From the NCBI GenBank assembly GCA_014925825.1, contig JACGCK010000053.1, positions 124,001-188,000 of the forward strand: a stretch of DNA of 64,000 bases, in the 5' to 3' direction. The translations under genes and the position numbers were made by a program. The notes beneath the pieces were generated by a model that saw only the letters and a list, made by a program, of their open reading frames with translations, ran no database searches and was not told the origin of the DNA. Positions 34,727-48,027 of this stretch are shown here, piece by piece. Numbering within the stretch: the first letter of the stretch is position 1; each line of letters starts with the position of its first letter. Origin of the DNA: Pholiota molesta (lineage: Eukaryota > Basidiomycota > Agaricomycetes > Agaricales > Strophariaceae).

Positions 34727-36683
34727 ATGGGGCCTCCTGCATCAGTCATTCAATGGGTGAATAACCACTTCCCCAAGCCTCGCGTCGATTTAGTCAGTCA
34801 GTCGAATTGTAGACACCCTTGAAGCGACACTGACGCGTTCGATAACTTTTAGGAATGGCTGGATGGCTGTTGCGAGTGGCTCATAGACGATCAAAACTTA
34901 TCTCCGGTCACTGCTTTCCCCCAGTTCGTAGAACGCGTCAAAGAGCAACTTCTTGAATCCGATCTGGCAGACTCGATGAGCAAAGGTACTGGTTTCAATC
35001 CCAATATTACTCAAGCCACAGAAGACCTGCAAGGGCCGCCGATTCTGGTTCAAATCGTCGCAATGACTGAAATCGGCACGAGTGCATTTCAGCTTGAACA
35101 AACGCGTGTTGCGCGTGAAGAGAGAATGCGGACCGGTTTGGGAAATGTTGAGGGAGAGGAAGATGGCGATGTGGAAGTAGAAGGCGAGGGGCCGATGCCC
35201 AAATATCCTCGAGGGACACTGCGCTTTCAGCTTTCAGATGGAGAAACAATTATTGATGCTATGGAATTTCGAAATTTACCCCAGTTATCTCTCGGTGTCA
35301 CTGAACTAGGATATAAGGTAAGTCTTCCTGGTCAATATAATTCGCTCTGGCTCATGATTTGTCCAGATGCAACTGCAAGGTACAAGAATACAAAATGGCA
35401 TGGCTTTCCTTGAACCGGCTACTGTAAATATGTTGGGCGGAAGGCAGGCAGACCTGGAAGCTAGACAACTGAACGACTTCAAACAAGGTCTGCGTGCAAG
35501 GCTTGGGTATGTTGTCGAAGTATTTCTTTCAAAGTTTGCATTGACATGTTTCGCGTTATAGGCGCCCACTTTCTCCTGAACCCGAGGTGCAACCCAATTA
35601 CCTGCGGATCTTCAAGCCATTAGATCTCCATTGCGTGAAATTTCGCCGCCACCCATTGCACAGTTCGGGAGCATGATGATGATATTGAAATGGAACCTCG
35701 CCGCCGCCTCCCTGCCGCTTCGTCTCTGAACAACCATCCTATTGCTTCAACTTCAACTAACGCGCCTCAGACACGACCAATAATCGCCCTACCTTCTCGT
35801 CATACTAGGACCAGCCTGGCTAGCAATATCAATGATGAAACGGAAATGGAGATCGTCACAAACAATACATCTACCCTTGGATCGGCTGAACTGCACAAAA
35901 TTACAGCTTCGAAATCAGCTTACTTCGACGCCAGTGCAGGTTCCAACTCCAGAACTGCCTCTTCGTCCAAACAGGCAAACGATTTGGATTTTACATTCGC
36001 GGTAACCTCCCGTCAGTTAGCTCCCAACCTTCCATCACCCTCTCCTGAAATTTTTCAGAAACCCAGCATGCTGGAGCAAAGGATGCGTCGTTTGATTTTG
36101 ACTTTCTGGACGAATTGGACGATGAAAATCTTCCCCCTCGTGTCGATAAAGGAAAGGCGCCTGAACGTCCCAATCAACCAACAACCTCGATTACACATGA
36201 TACCATGCCTCCTGCACAAACCGCAGCAGGGATCCTGGCTCAGACGACTATGGTATGGACGACATCGATTTCGGAGACGCAGATTTTTGGGATAACGTCG
36301 ACAAAGTGATCGAGAAAGCGGTGGCAGATGGCGATGCCCCTATGGCCCCAGTTCATCACCCACCTTCATCCGCTTCCGCGTCTGCTTCAGGCTCTGGAGT
36401 GTCCTCTTCGTATGTCAGGCTGGACAAGAAAATGACTGCAGGAAAGTCTGATCGCTCATCAGCCCCAGCGCCTACCCAAGCCTTGGATGTGATCGAGATC
36501 AACGATTCGGACGAAGACATGTACGAGGCAGAGGATAAAGAAAACCAACCAGTTCCTACCCGACGTGTTCGCCAGCGGATGGATGTCAACAGAGAAGGCC
36601 CAGCATTAAGTCAAAGGACTGGTAGGCCGGTCATCCTTGCCAAAAGCCCGGAAGATGTTATTGACCTTTCCGATTCTGATTGA
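34727..36683 (+). CDS. RMI1: RecQ-mediated genome instability protein 1 (RMI1), frame-broken C-terminal part
   Basis: OB-fold subunit of the Sgs1/BLM-Top3-Rmi1 dissolvasome that resolves double Holliday junctions. Exons 34727-34792, 34853-35317 and 35367-about 35510 are clean. MGPPASVIQWVNNHFPKP and EWLDGCCEWL form the N-terminal helical domain. PPILVQIVAMTEIGTSAFQ, LRFQLSDGETIIDAMEF, GVTELGYK and GMAFLEPATVNMLGG form the OB fold. The low-complexity C-terminus (RRRLPAASSLNNHPIA, DDENLPPRVDKGKAPERPN, EDKENQPVPTRR, PEDVIDLSDSD) is spread over three frames; single bases are missing near 35598-35602 (AATTA for AATTTA), about 35665, about 36060 and about 36250. The acidic IDLSDSD and EINDSDED ends resemble SUMO-interacting motifs. 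Confidence 0.82.
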
Positions 36684-37281
36684 CTCTCTGTTGGGGTTCT
36701 CATCTTTTGTTGTTTCCTTGAACTATTTTGACTGTATCACGGCTTATTTGCGCATTGAACACATTACTTCCAGATACTTGCAATCACTACATGGATGATA
36801 CATACCTACGTACATATGTGCATACTTCCACCATCATTCATATTGAACTTCACTATACCATGTATGTACAATATATTCACTTTTGTCAAATACAGGATGA
36901 TGAATGGATGAAAAGTATGAACCTCGCAGTTAATACGCTTGTGGTGTTTAAAAAGCAGAAGTTAACTCAAAGGGAGAAGTGAGGATACTGATTCTAGTAA
37001 AAAGGTGGCTGCAAATTCGACATAAATTGCATTCTAATGAATCATTTTGCGAGGGTATATTGGTATATGTGTACATGATTTGGATAAATTGCAAATAGTA
37101 GAAGCAGGAATACAAGGGACAACAATGTTAGCAGCGCAGATAGAGGTGATATGGAAAGAACAAAGGTTATAAAGAGACTGGTATACAAGGAAAACAACTA
37201 GGTCAAGCAATGACCGACCGAGAATAGAAAAAATCCAGGAAATCCATAATGCAAAACAACAGCAAAAAAAGCAAATACAAT
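36684..37281. other. Shared 3' region of convergent genes
   Basis: AT-rich spacer between RMI1 and the coiled-coil gene, with repeats of TACATA/TATGTA. No gene seen. Confidence 0.5.
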
Positions 37282-40200
37282 TTACTTCCTCCCCTTTTTC
37301 TTCTTTTTCGGAACCACCACAGCAGGAGCGGGGTTTGTATTCAAAAGTGTATTTTGGAGCGTCGTTTGGTCAAATCCATCGTCCTCGTCGTCCGGATTGT
37401 TGCCAAAAATTGAAGGCATTGGACCAGGCCTGATGTTTGGCGATGAGAAGCCACCAACACCGGCGGGCGGGCCATAGATGGGTACCCCAGAACGCTGCCC
37501 AGGTAGATCTCGCGTCATCGAATTGGGCGTCATACTTGGCCCGCCGCTGAGACTTCCTGCACGGCTGCCCCACCCCCCGCCGCCCATGTTCGGCGAGCTT
37601 AACACAGCTGGTGGGATGAAAGGCGATCTGTTGCCGAAAGCTGGAGGAGAATCATTATCTCTATTTTTCTTAGCTAGAGGGTTTCCATAGGGCCCTTGCG
37701 AGGAGGGTGGTCTCGGAATAACGGGTGCACCAGGGATAACTGGGCCCATTCCAGGTAATACAGGCGAGTGAGAGATCGGTGTGGAAATACCACGTCTGTC
37801 CGTTAACGTCTGGGGGATGAAGTTGGGCGGTAGTCCATATGATGTGTCTGGCAAACTTGGCTCGGTATCTGTTCGCTGGGGGCCACGAGGACGCGTGGGC
37901 ATGGGCTGCACCTGCTGTTGAACCTGAGGAAGGGCTACAGGATGATGGTTAGGGCTCAGATAGGAATTAACATCCCGATCTCGATTTTCATTTGATAGGC
38001 TCGATGATGGGCGTGACTAGAATGAGAAGCAAAGTCAGTTCATACATTTATGCGGAGATAGTAATGAGATAGGAAAAACAACGAGGTATGATGTGGGATA
38101 GGAAAGGACCCGGAATCAATTGAAAAAAATGAATACGTACTGGAGGTTCAATAATTATATCGTAAGACCCTGTGCTTCCGGTAGATGGCCTGCGTATTGG
38201 ACCATCGCGATTGGAGCCATGAGGAGTAAGCAAATTACTATTCGGCGTATATCCTCCTGCGCTACCATTTCTATGCCCCATTGCCGATGGTGTTCGAAAA
38301 CTGGCAGGCGGTATATATCCATGCTCATCTGCTGGCGCCCTTGGCATTGCAATCTGTGCTTGATACGGAGAACCAGCTCTGGACATAGTAACAGGCGGCC
38401 GGTATGGCGAGCCACCCATAGGCGCCGCCCTGGGCAGGACAGTGGGTGGGCGATACGGCGAACTCTCTCCTGGCGCCTGAGGCATCCCGACAGGCGGTCG
38501 ATATGAAGAGCTTTGTCCTGCGGACCTGGACAGACTGACAGGCGGTCGATATGAGGAACTTTCTCCTGGTGCTAGCGGCATCCCGATGGGTGGGCGATAT
38601 GGCGAACTCTCACCCGGAGCTCTAGGCATTCCAGCAGGTGGTCGGTACGGCGAGCTGTCTCCTGGTGCTCTAGGCATCCCAACAGGCGGTCTATATGGAG
38701 AACTCTCCCCTGGTGCCCTAGGCATACCGACAGGAGGCTGATAACCAGCGGGCGTTTCTCCAGGTGCCAGCGGCATTGCAACAGAGCCGCCCCTTCCGGA
38801 CGCACCAACAGGCGGTTGATAACTAGCTGGCGTCTCTCCAGGCGCAAGGGGCATTGCGATAGGGCCACCTCCGGATATACCAACAGGCGGATGATATTCT
38901 GGCCCATCGCCTGGAGCGCGGGGCATGCTCACGGGAGGTTGGTAACTGGAAGGCGCTTCTCCTGGTGCCCGAGGCATACTGACGGGCGGTGGCTGTGGCT
39001 GGTAGCCCGCAGGAGCTTCGCCTGGCGCAAGAGGCATAGTGACTGGCCCTGTATATCCTGGCCCATCTCCTGGTGCTCGGGGCATCTGAATAGGTGGTTG
39101 AGGTGGTTGTCCATCTCCTGGTGCTCTAGGCATGGTAATAGGACCTTGATAACCTGGTCCATCTCCTGGTGCTCTAGGCATAGACATAGGTCCTTGGTCC
39201 CCATACTTAAAAGAAAGAGAGAAAAACGCATAAGCTCAAAATACCATGAAGATAGAGAAGCGACTTACACCAGGAGAAACACTCGACCTCCATCCTTCCA
39301 CAGCACCGCCTTGCCCTCGCGTGATGTCCGGAGGCGGGTTCGTCATCCAAATCGGCGGAGGCATGTCGCCCGCGCCGCTCGATGGCCTTCCAGGGCTCGA
39401 TATTCGCATACTGGTGTCCTCCGGAATCACGCTGAGATCGTCGCGATCGTTAGCGAACTGTAGCATGTCCAGCGGCAACCCGGACGCCATCGACGATGAT
39501 GCCGAGCCGAGCGACGTGCGCCTATCGCGGCCGTACGGGCGTCCTCCAGAAGAGGGTGCGCGAGGGACGCCGCTGTAGAGACCAAGGGGGCCGGCAGAAG
39601 TGGGCAAGACGATGGGCACGGGCATGCCGGGGCCTGGGACCATAGGCGGTGCAGGCATAGGGACGTAGGGCATTGTATTAGAGTCTTCATGATTTGGAGA
39701 GCCCACAGACGATCCGTGCCTCTGACTGCTGCCGCTGCTCTTTGCGGCGCCTACAGCGTTGATAACGGCAGTAGCAGTCGCCTCCGCAATTGCTCGCATG
39801 TCTTGTGCCTTTTCTTTTTCATGCTCGTGTTCGCGCTCCTCTCTTTCGCGCTCTCTTTCACGCTCACGTTCCCTGTCTGCGTCGAGCCTCTTCGTCCTCT
39901 CGCGTTCGAGGTCCACCTCTTTTCTGGCCAGGTCCACTGTCGCGGCCTTCTCTCGCTCTAGTCTCGAGTTTGCTCGCCTCAACTCGTTCAGCTCCCGCTC
40001 TTTGGCTTCATACATTTGCTGCTTCTCAAGATCCAGCGTCCTCCTCTCCTCCTCCCTCCGCCTAATCACTTCTTTCTCGCGCTCTGCCTCTTTGCGCGCC
40101 TTCCTTTCCCTTTCCCTTTCCCCTTCTAGTCGCTTTTTCTCTTCTTCTATTTTCCTCCTTTCTTCGACCAGCCGTTGCGCAGCTCGCTCGGCCTCCCTCG

Positions 40201-41312
40201 AGCGCTGTCTTTCCTTATCAAGTTCCATCTCGATATGGCGTAGTTGCATATTGACACGAAGTTTCTCTCGCTCATCAATCTCGCGCAGCTTAGCTTGAGC
40301 AGCTTCTGCTTCGAGGGATGCGGCTGTAGGCGGGGCAGGGGTCGTAGCATTGCTTGATTTGTGCCGGCGACGAGGCTTGCCCGACGATTCCTTTCGCGCT
40401 TTCGGGGTCGATTCTTCGGCGGACGTTGTTCCATTGCCGATCAGGGGAGGTTCGGCGGAGGCCAGAGCGAGGCGTCCTTGTCTGAGTCCCTCGTCGAACC
40501 CTTCTCGGCGACCTTCTTCTCGCGCAATCAACAGCACATTTTTCTCCTTCATTTCCCGGGCGTTAGTTCTTGCACGGATAAGCGCCCGTTCTGCCTCGTC
40601 TCGTTCGTCCTCGACCGAGCGCACAACCTCTTTGGCACGTTGCCTCAAATAAAAAGTCATGATTGTATCGTCAAAAAAGTGAAATATAACTCACAATTCG
40701 CGTTGCAAGTTCTCCACCTGTAACTTGTATGTTCCAATTTCTTGGTGACGTTCATGCTGTCCATTTGGGCCTTGAGAACCGTCTGGGTGGTTTTGACGCC
40801 ATGCATATGCTTTTCTTCTTCCAGCTCCTTTCTTGCTTCTTCTTCCCTAGAAAGATGCTCTTTCACAACCTCCAACTGTAGCACAGCCGTTGTCAAGAGC
40901 TGTTTTGCCTTTTTAGATTCATATTCCCTTTTGATTGCGAGCTGGATAAGTGCTTCTCGAGGGGTATTCGCAAGTTGCCGTTCGCGCTCTTTGCGAACTT
41001 GGGTAGAGGGCCCGCGAAAACTGCTGCTAAATTCAATGGAATCAAGTGTGTTACGCTGATTAGAATGGGTCGATTGGGATTGGGAAGGTCGCGCGACGGT
41101 CCTGCGTGATTTGGGTGCAGATGACGATGGGGTGTTGGCCGAATCTGAGGCGCTGTGTGTTGCGGTGGGAGGTTGTACAGTAATTGGTTCGTAGAATGTG
41201 TCTGGAGAGCCCGATGCATAGCTTCTTGAAATCAGCGCCCACGCCAGTACCATGTAAGAACGAGAACTAACTGATTTTGTGCTGTGTAGTCGGAGTACTG
41301 CCCAGAGGGCAT
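37282..41312 (-). CDS. Large coiled-coil protein with APG-rich tandem repeats, unknown function
   Basis: ATG at 41312 opens MPSGQYSDYTAQNQ (exon 41272-41312). An exon from 41224 carries a Ser/Thr-rich segment and TPREALIQLAIKREYESKKA. Exon about 40640-39270 is an extreme Glu/Arg/Lys coiled coil, for example EREKEVIRRREEERRTLDLE, with a run of ERE repeats near 39870-39840. Exon about 39200-38140 encodes roughly fifteen repeats of an MPRAPGESSPYRPPVG-like unit. Exon 37920-37282 ends in a Pro/Gly/Asn-rich tail and PKKKKKGRK, a likely nuclear or nucleolar signal. One base is missing near 40740 (MNVTK to EIGTYKLQ). The build recalls scaffold proteins, but no family was recognised. Confidence 0.75.
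38300..39190 (-). repeat. Coding minisatellite: APG(D/E) tandem repeats
   Basis: About fifteen degenerate copies of a 16-20-codon unit. The + strand shows recurring TCTCCTGGTGC / TAGGCAT (that is, MPRAPGE on the minus strand). Unit variants include APGDGPGY, APGETPAGY and APGESSPY. Confidence 0.85.
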
Positions 41313-41766
41313 TGCTACGCGCGCAGGGAGTTAGATCGTGATGAACGGGGAAAAATATAGATACAGACGTTCTGTCGGATGCATTGGACAATGAGAGAAA
41401 TCAGGACTTGAGCATTGTCAGAAAGTAGGAGATGGGAGAGTTCGGAATACAATGGGGCCCGAGAGCCATCAATAATGCCACAGATTAGGCGTACCAAATG
41501 GGGTTGACATGCTATTTATAGGCTGCGGTCACAGTGACATTAGACCATGTGATCGAGATGCAAATTCTGGACCTGCAATTCCAGGAGCAGCTTGTTCCGT
41601 TCCTCGTCGAGGCCTCCCGCCGCCATAGCCGACGATGTTCAAGGCGACTACTACTAGCGCCCTAGCCCGCTGTCACGGCCAAGTTATGTCCGAGCCCTGT
41701 CTCGCTCGTGGACAAAGAGATCCCCGCCTCGGATAGCAGACTGCACAGTGCGTTACGGACACCAAC

Positions 41767-43687
41767 TTGGACTCAAACGCGTTCATTGATTATTATTCCT
41801 TATCTCTGTCTAATGGTACTCAGGGAACATCTTATAGAGTGCTAAAGAGGCCACTGAGTACATATCCAACAAGGTCTGCTGCGACCGCAACTGCAACGAC
41901 GATCTCTCAGCCTTTCCACGATCAACCCCAACATCTTCCAGACGTCACCCACGACGATCTACCCATCATCAGTCAAGATGTAGGTCAGGTTGCTATCGGA
42001 TGGGATACAAGGACGTGGTCTCGATTGTATGTCAACAGCTAAGTATCTCCAGCAGGCTTGATATAATTCCATTTCTCCTATTAGCCATAACATTTGGTTG
42101 AGAGACCATTGCCGGTGCCCCAAGTGCTTCCATGGTGTTACGAAGCAACGGCTATTCAATACATTTGATGTGAGTTTATTTCCTCTTGCTTTATGTCTAT
42201 GACGTCACTGAAAGATATTAGATTCCAAAGGATATTGCACCTCTACACGTCGAATCCAAGCCAAATGGACTTGAAGTAACTTGTTAGTCAAAGAGTCTTT
42301 CTGAGACTCTCATATCTGGATTAACGACTAAATAGGGCCGTCGAAGGAACCTCACATATCTATTATCCATGGTCATGGCTTCAACGGAATTCCTACGACC
42401 CCCCGCTCAGCCGACCGCCAGAATTTGCAGAGTAAGATCTATCCAACTCCAGTGATGATATTCTTTCTGACAGCAGAGTGTCAGGAAAATATTGTGGGGC
42501 TCTAAGATTCAAAAATCTCCACCAACTGTTCCGTATGAGGAAGTGATGGCTAGCGATGATCGTGGACTGTATAAGTGGTTGTCCAATGTAGTGCGTTGTT
42601 ATCCGTCCATTCCGAAATTGAATGAGTGGTAACAAAAAACCTATTATTTTAGCATGATTCGGGTTTTCCTTTGTGACAGGAGTACCCGCAACCCCAGAGG
42701 CGACAGAAGAGTTATGCCAACGCATTGGATTCATAAGAGAAACGCAATGTAATATCAATCCTTGAATTTTCGCACTCCTGACTTTACTTCTCTCTTGAAA
42801 ATAGACGGCAAGTTCTGGGAAATCACATCTGACCTCTCAAAAGGCGACACAGCGTATACCACACTCGCACTTGGTGCTCACACAGATAATACATACTTCG
42901 TGCGTGATCCTTCCTTGATAATTCTGGCCCTTCCAAACCTTATGAAACTACACAGACCGATCCTTGTGGCCTCCAACTCTTCCATCTTCTCTCGCACACC
43001 AATGGCTCAGGAGGGGCTACACTCCTCGTGGATGGATTCTACGCAGCTTCCATCATGAAGGAACTGCATCCAGAAGCATATGACCTTCTCTCCAAGGTGC
43101 CAGTACCCGCACATGCGGCCGGTGAACGGACATCGCTGTATCGTCCATCACCCGCGACTGGCTATCCTGTCCTCGGCCATGACCCCATCACCGGCGAGCT
43201 CACCCAGGTGCGCTGGAATAATGATGACCGCAGTGTTATGAACCATCTTGCACCAGAGCTCGTCGAGAAGTGGTACGCACGCCCTATTACATTTTTTAAG
43301 TGATCCGTTAAATTGATATAGAAACTGCAGGTATGATGCTATCAGACTGTGGAACAAGTGTTTGACGAGTGCAGACTCGGAATATTGGGTACAACTGCAA
43401 CCAGGAACAGCAGTCGGTATGTGCACTATCTTCTAGAAAACATGAAAATGCCTTGATGTCTTCCTTTTTAACCGCAATTAGTGGTCGATAACCATCGTGT
43501 CCTGCATGGCCGTTCCGCCTTCGATGGCAAGCGCCGCATGTGTGGAGCGTACATTGGGGTCGACGAGTATAAGTCGAAGCTCTCCGTCCTCAGAGAGCGG
43601 TTTGCTCCAGACGCTGTGGTGCAAGCCTCGAGCCTCATCCCGGACACGCAGCCAGATGGGAGAAGCGTTTGGGACCCGGCGCTATGA
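41767..43687 (+). CDS. Trimethyllysine dioxygenase (carnitine biosynthesis); 5' end unresolved
   Basis: Fe(II)/2-oxoglutarate oxygenase hydroxylating N6-trimethyllysine, the first step to carnitine. The N-terminal zinc-binding domain reads HNIWLRDHCRCPKCFHGVTK. The catalytic domain has GFPFVTGVPATPEATEELC, FWEITSDLS, the iron ligands in GAHTDNTYF and the distal His in VVDNHRVLHGRSAFDGKRR. Exon boundaries after HTDNTYF, EKW and PGTAV are clean. Trimethyllysine dioxygenase is preferred over gamma-butyrobetaine dioxygenase from overall pattern. Bases are missing near 42357-42362 (HIS to YYPWSWLQ) and 42667-42674 (FP to FVTG). The frame is open back to 41767 but has no ATG, so the start exon or a lost base lies upstream. 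Stop at 43685-43687. Confidence 0.85.
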
Positions 43688-43844
43688 GCGGTTCACTACA
43701 TCATGCTCCATTCATTGACTTAAACCTATGTTTATAGCGGCCAAGCTTGTACTCATGACTTACAACATATGTATGTAAATGCAAATGGACTGCTAAGTCA
43801 GTGTAATTGAAAGTTCTCGATTTTCACAACCTCCACTTCTTGGA

Positions 43845-46183
43845 CTATTCTCCATTTTTCAGCCTTTGTGATATTGATACAGCATGATTAAATCCATGAA
43901 AATATAGCAAAACATACTTTTGGCTGACAAGCCTAGCGCTTGTGGCCTTGCCCTCGATCTCCTTCAAGATGTAACCCTCCAATCCGCCACACAACCATAA
44001 TTCCTGCACACTAGCACCAATCGGCTTTACTGCATACATCTTCTTAATACCCGATACGCCTGAAGAAATCGCGACCTTGCCGTCGTCATGCTGACAGAGA
44101 TGTCGAGGCCCTTGTCCACGGTCAGCTCGCCCTCGCGTCCTCCGGCGCCGCGCTTGCCATCCTTAGCATATGCCTCGGTGAGATCGCTGACAAGTTCAGG
44201 GCATTCGAGGCAAACCAGGCCGTTGTTGATCGCATTGCGCTTGAAGATGTCGCCGAACGAGCCCGCGATGACAAGTGGCACGCCAGCAGCCTTGAGCGCG
44301 GTCGCGGCTTGTTCCCGCGAGGAACCCGTGCCAAATTGTAGCCGGAGACGAGCACGACGCCCTTCTTCACATCGGCTGGGGTGGGCACGGAGCTCTTGTT
44401 CTGGTCGGCAATGAGGTGGAGACGAGGGTGGCAAAGCGGGATCGTAGTTCTCCATTACAACCTCAGCTTGGCGGGCGAGGGTGATATCGTCTTGGTAGGT
44501 GTATTTTCCGGGGTAGATGCCATCAGTATTGAGGTTGTCTTGGGGTGCAAAGAGTAGAGGGCCAGAAAAGACAGCTGGGAAGCCGGGAAGGAGGGGTTCT
44601 TGGGTAGCTGATACATCTCCAGATGGCTTCGCTGAAGGCGTGTCTACTATGGAGAATGTAGGCGCCTTAACCGGAGGAAGTGCAGCAGGATCCAATGAAT
44701 CAGGGCCACAAATGTATCCCTTGATGGCGCTGGCAGCAACAACTGCTGGGCTGGCGAGGTAGGCCTGAGCATTAGGGTGTCCCATGCGGCCTTTGTAGTT
44801 CCTGTTTGTTGCGCTGATCCTGTCTCCCCTTCTTCCAGGAGACCGACACCCAGTCCTATGCAAGGGCCGCATCCTGCAGGCAGAGTCTTCGCGCCTGCAA
44901 GAGTGAGCGCATCCCAGTCACCACGTCGCTCGGACTCCTGTTGCACTGCTGAGCTAGCGGCGGCGATGTAGAACTCAACACCAGGTGCAACTTTGTGGCC
45001 TTTGATCACGGCGGCGGCTGCAGCAATGTCTGACACGCGCGAGTTGGTGCAGCTGACGAGGTAGGCCTTTTGGATGGGAATATGCTTCTCTTCCAGAACC
45101 GGCAACGGATTGGAAACTTTGACGCTGTTGGTCCAGACACATGGGGAACAAGGGTGGAAAGATCGAAAACAAGGTGTGACGAATATTCAGCATCAGCATC
45201 TGAAGTCAACGCGCTACCGCGAAGAGCCTTCAACTTTCGGCGTTGATCCTTGGATGCATAGGTGGAGGAGGAATACCAGGCGATGAAGCGAAGTTCGTAA
45301 TTCCAGTTTCTTTAAGACACCACCGTACCACTCGAGGAGCGTTTCATCAACGGGAACACGCCAGCTAATGCACCCCATTCTGTAGTCATGTTTGCAATTG
45401 TAAGCCGATCGTCGACGGCGAGAGCTTTTACGCCCTCGCCAGTGAATTCCAAAGCCGCGTTCAAAACTTCATCCTGGTTGAAGGATCCACATAGCGCAAC
45501 GATAACATCCTTGCCAGTGACACCTGGGCCAGCGTCCGCGTAGTTCGACCTTGACCATGCGGGGAACCTGCCACCACGTCTTGCCCGTAGCCCAGAGCGC
45601 TGCCGCATCCGTTCGCACAATCGGAGTCCCGACGCATCCGACACCACCGTACATGTTACTATGACTGTCTGAAGCCACTGTTAAGGTGTTTGGGAAGGCG
45701 TATCCTTCTTCGACAAGGACTTGGTGCCCTATACCCCGACCAGCGGGATAGAAGTCAACGCCGTGTGTGCGCGCAAATTCTTCGATCATGGCATATTTCG
45801 AGAGATTCTTCGAGGATCTGTTCTGCACGTCGTGATCTAACGTGAACACCGGTTGCTTATTATTATGAATACGCTTCGCTCCGATGGATTTGAACCTGTT
45901 AAAGTCACATTTCCATGAGTCTGTTGTCGCCGTATGAAATGTCCGGTACGCACTTGGAGACGACTGGACCGGTGTTGTCGTGTGTCATGACATGCTCAGG
46001 TCGAATCATGACATAGTCTCCAGCCTTAACCACCTTACCCTCGGGCAGGCCTACAGCGTATTTCTGGACAACCTTTTCGATGATAGTTTGTGGAATGCGA
46101 GGTTGTTCACTGGCGACTGTGGCCATGAACCTCCGCGAGGCACCTCGCACATATTGGCGGGCCCAGAAAGAAGGTGCGCGCAT
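43845..46183 (-). CDS. LYS4: Homoaconitase, mitochondrial (lysine biosynthesis), heavily frame-broken
   Basis: Converts homocitrate/homoaconitate to homoisocitrate in the fungal alpha-aminoadipate pathway. A matrix-targeting N-terminus ([19 protein letters not shown]) precedes [20 protein letters not shown]. Exon 1 is 45954-46183; exon 2 starts at 45895. [39 protein letters not shown] and [19 protein letters not shown] follow, then the cluster cysteines in [13 protein letters not shown] and [20 protein letters not shown]. The C-terminal swivel domain has [20 protein letters not shown] and [10 protein letters not shown]. At least eight one-base breaks occur, near 45516-45532, 45350, 45275, 45135, 44830, 44420, 44340 and 44085. 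Several fall in GC-rich or homopolymer sites, with perfect conservation between them. Not leucine-pathway isomerase: the pattern [20 protein letters not shown] is homoaconitase-like. Confidence 0.85.
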
Positions 46184-48027
46184 TGTTGCTCAGCGCGGAT
46201 GGAGGACGAGCAATGTGGGACAGAGGCGCGTTGATGTGCGGCGTCAAGTTTGCGGCCCATTTTGATTCCGACAAAGCCGGGCCGTTAAAGCCGATAGCGA
46301 GACTTCAAAACAGCTGCACCGCAATTGGTCGCCCACATTAGGCGCTGAAAAGGCAATGAACAGGTGGCCCCAGGCTGGGTGCTGCCAAAAAAAATATGCA
46401 TTATTTAAAATATGCCAATTACATCGACACCTCTGACTCATCCTCGCCCTTCACTTAGATTCAAGCCTCCGAGTTACTGAGTCAACGGCCGTCTAACTTA
46501 AGGCCAACATTTGCATCATGAGTAGCTGCGTTCAATAACGTATTGCAATACAAACAGTTGAGCCGGCTGTTTAGCAGCACTCGATTAGCAGCAGCCACTC
46601 GTAGAATTGGAAATATGTTTGAGGAATAAATATTTCCCAGTAAAGAAATCCGGCACACGATCTTGTCTACGTATACGGGCGCCTATTTCTAAGTTCCCAT
46701 CAATGCTTACCCGATTAGATCAGTGGCCACTGGCACACATGCTGAAGTTCTTCTCGAATAGAAAGGAGAGCAGCCAACAGCGCTATGAAGATTTTATAAT
46801 CTCATGCATGATTGTCTTTTCCCTATGACAGTCCGGGGCTTCCGCCAATGGGCTTCGGCCTCCGCGGTCTCCCAGTTTGCTTTGAATGTTTGACTGAATT
46901 TTTTTTGTATAGGCCAAGTAAATATAATTCGTTTAATGGTCCTGCTCATGTCCAACAATTCTTTACTACGTGCTGAGTATGCTAGGCTTGACTTGACTCA
47001 GGCTTGATAAAGATATATGACACCGGGAAGCGGTGTTATTGAAGGAGCAACGAGATCCGACTGAACGTTTCTGTCAGTGTCAAATACCAGAAAATTGAAA
47101 ACGAAAAGCACCAGGATAACATTGGAGTCATAAATTTATCTGTCATCCCGGAATAAGGGCGATAAATATCGACGGGTCGCAAATAGCTCAAATTCTTCCG
47201 AATATTTATTTCTGGCAAGATAAACGATGACGAAGACCCGCAATAGAAGGTGAGAGCCCCGAGATAAAGCCAAGAATAGCAGAGAATGACACAGGCGGCC
47301 GAAGGTTAAGCTGAAGAGATGTCAGGCTGCTAAATAAATTCTAAACAGCATGTTACGCCGTACATATTTGCAGATTCAGTTGGCCAATCAAGTCCGCAAG
47401 TTCGAGACTCAAATACATTGGCAACTTCCTTGCGAAATAACGCCTTGCTTTAACCTTTTTTATGCGATCATCTATCGACGGAATAAGTACTACAAGAATA
47501 CTAGTCTAGACTAGTCTTCTGTGCTGTTTGCGACATGAAACAGACCCAGAATTAGGTTCAGATGCTATGGTGTGGTGCAAGATTGCATTGGAATTATGTA
47601 CTTTAGAACCTCAGCCAATTGAGTGGAGCTCAAGCCAAGCGCCTACTCAAGTATGTATACTTGTAAGTCACATGTACGTCTTCCACGATCTGTTATATAG
47701 CTCCGGAATCCGGGGAAAGCTTTTGCTTCCTTTCATTACCTCTTACTTGACAAGGCTGTGACTTTTGGCTGACTCCGTCTATGGCGATCTACAACTCGCA
47801 GTAAGTGACCCATACCAACGGGTTAGTAGCAGAACACCGACATGACAACGATTAGCTTCCGTACACTGTCCTTTTTTTGCAATCAATCGGCGACTGTCAT
47901 GATAAGGGGCACAGGAAGAGAGACATTAGAACTTTTTAACCCAACTTGAGCGGTATGTTAAGAGTACCTGTTCAAGTCCTATTCTAAAACACACCCCTCT
48001 AGACTTTCTCAATACTTTTCTTTGGCA
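46184..48027. other. Intergenic, 1.84 kb
   Basis: Longest gene-free stretch in the right half apart from 55-58 kb. AT-rich, short open frames only. Presumably the homoaconitase promoter plus the promoter of the F-box gene. Confidence 0.5.

Noticed and set aside
39236..40660. Long plus-strand Ser/Leu-rich frames across the coiled-coil exon
   Set aside because: Mirror image of Glu/Arg-rich coding sequence on the minus strand; no independent features.
44088..44971. Plus-strand Ala/Ser/Arg-rich frames inside homoaconitase
   Set aside because: Antisense shadows of GC-rich codons; the minus-strand aconitase motifs are decisive.
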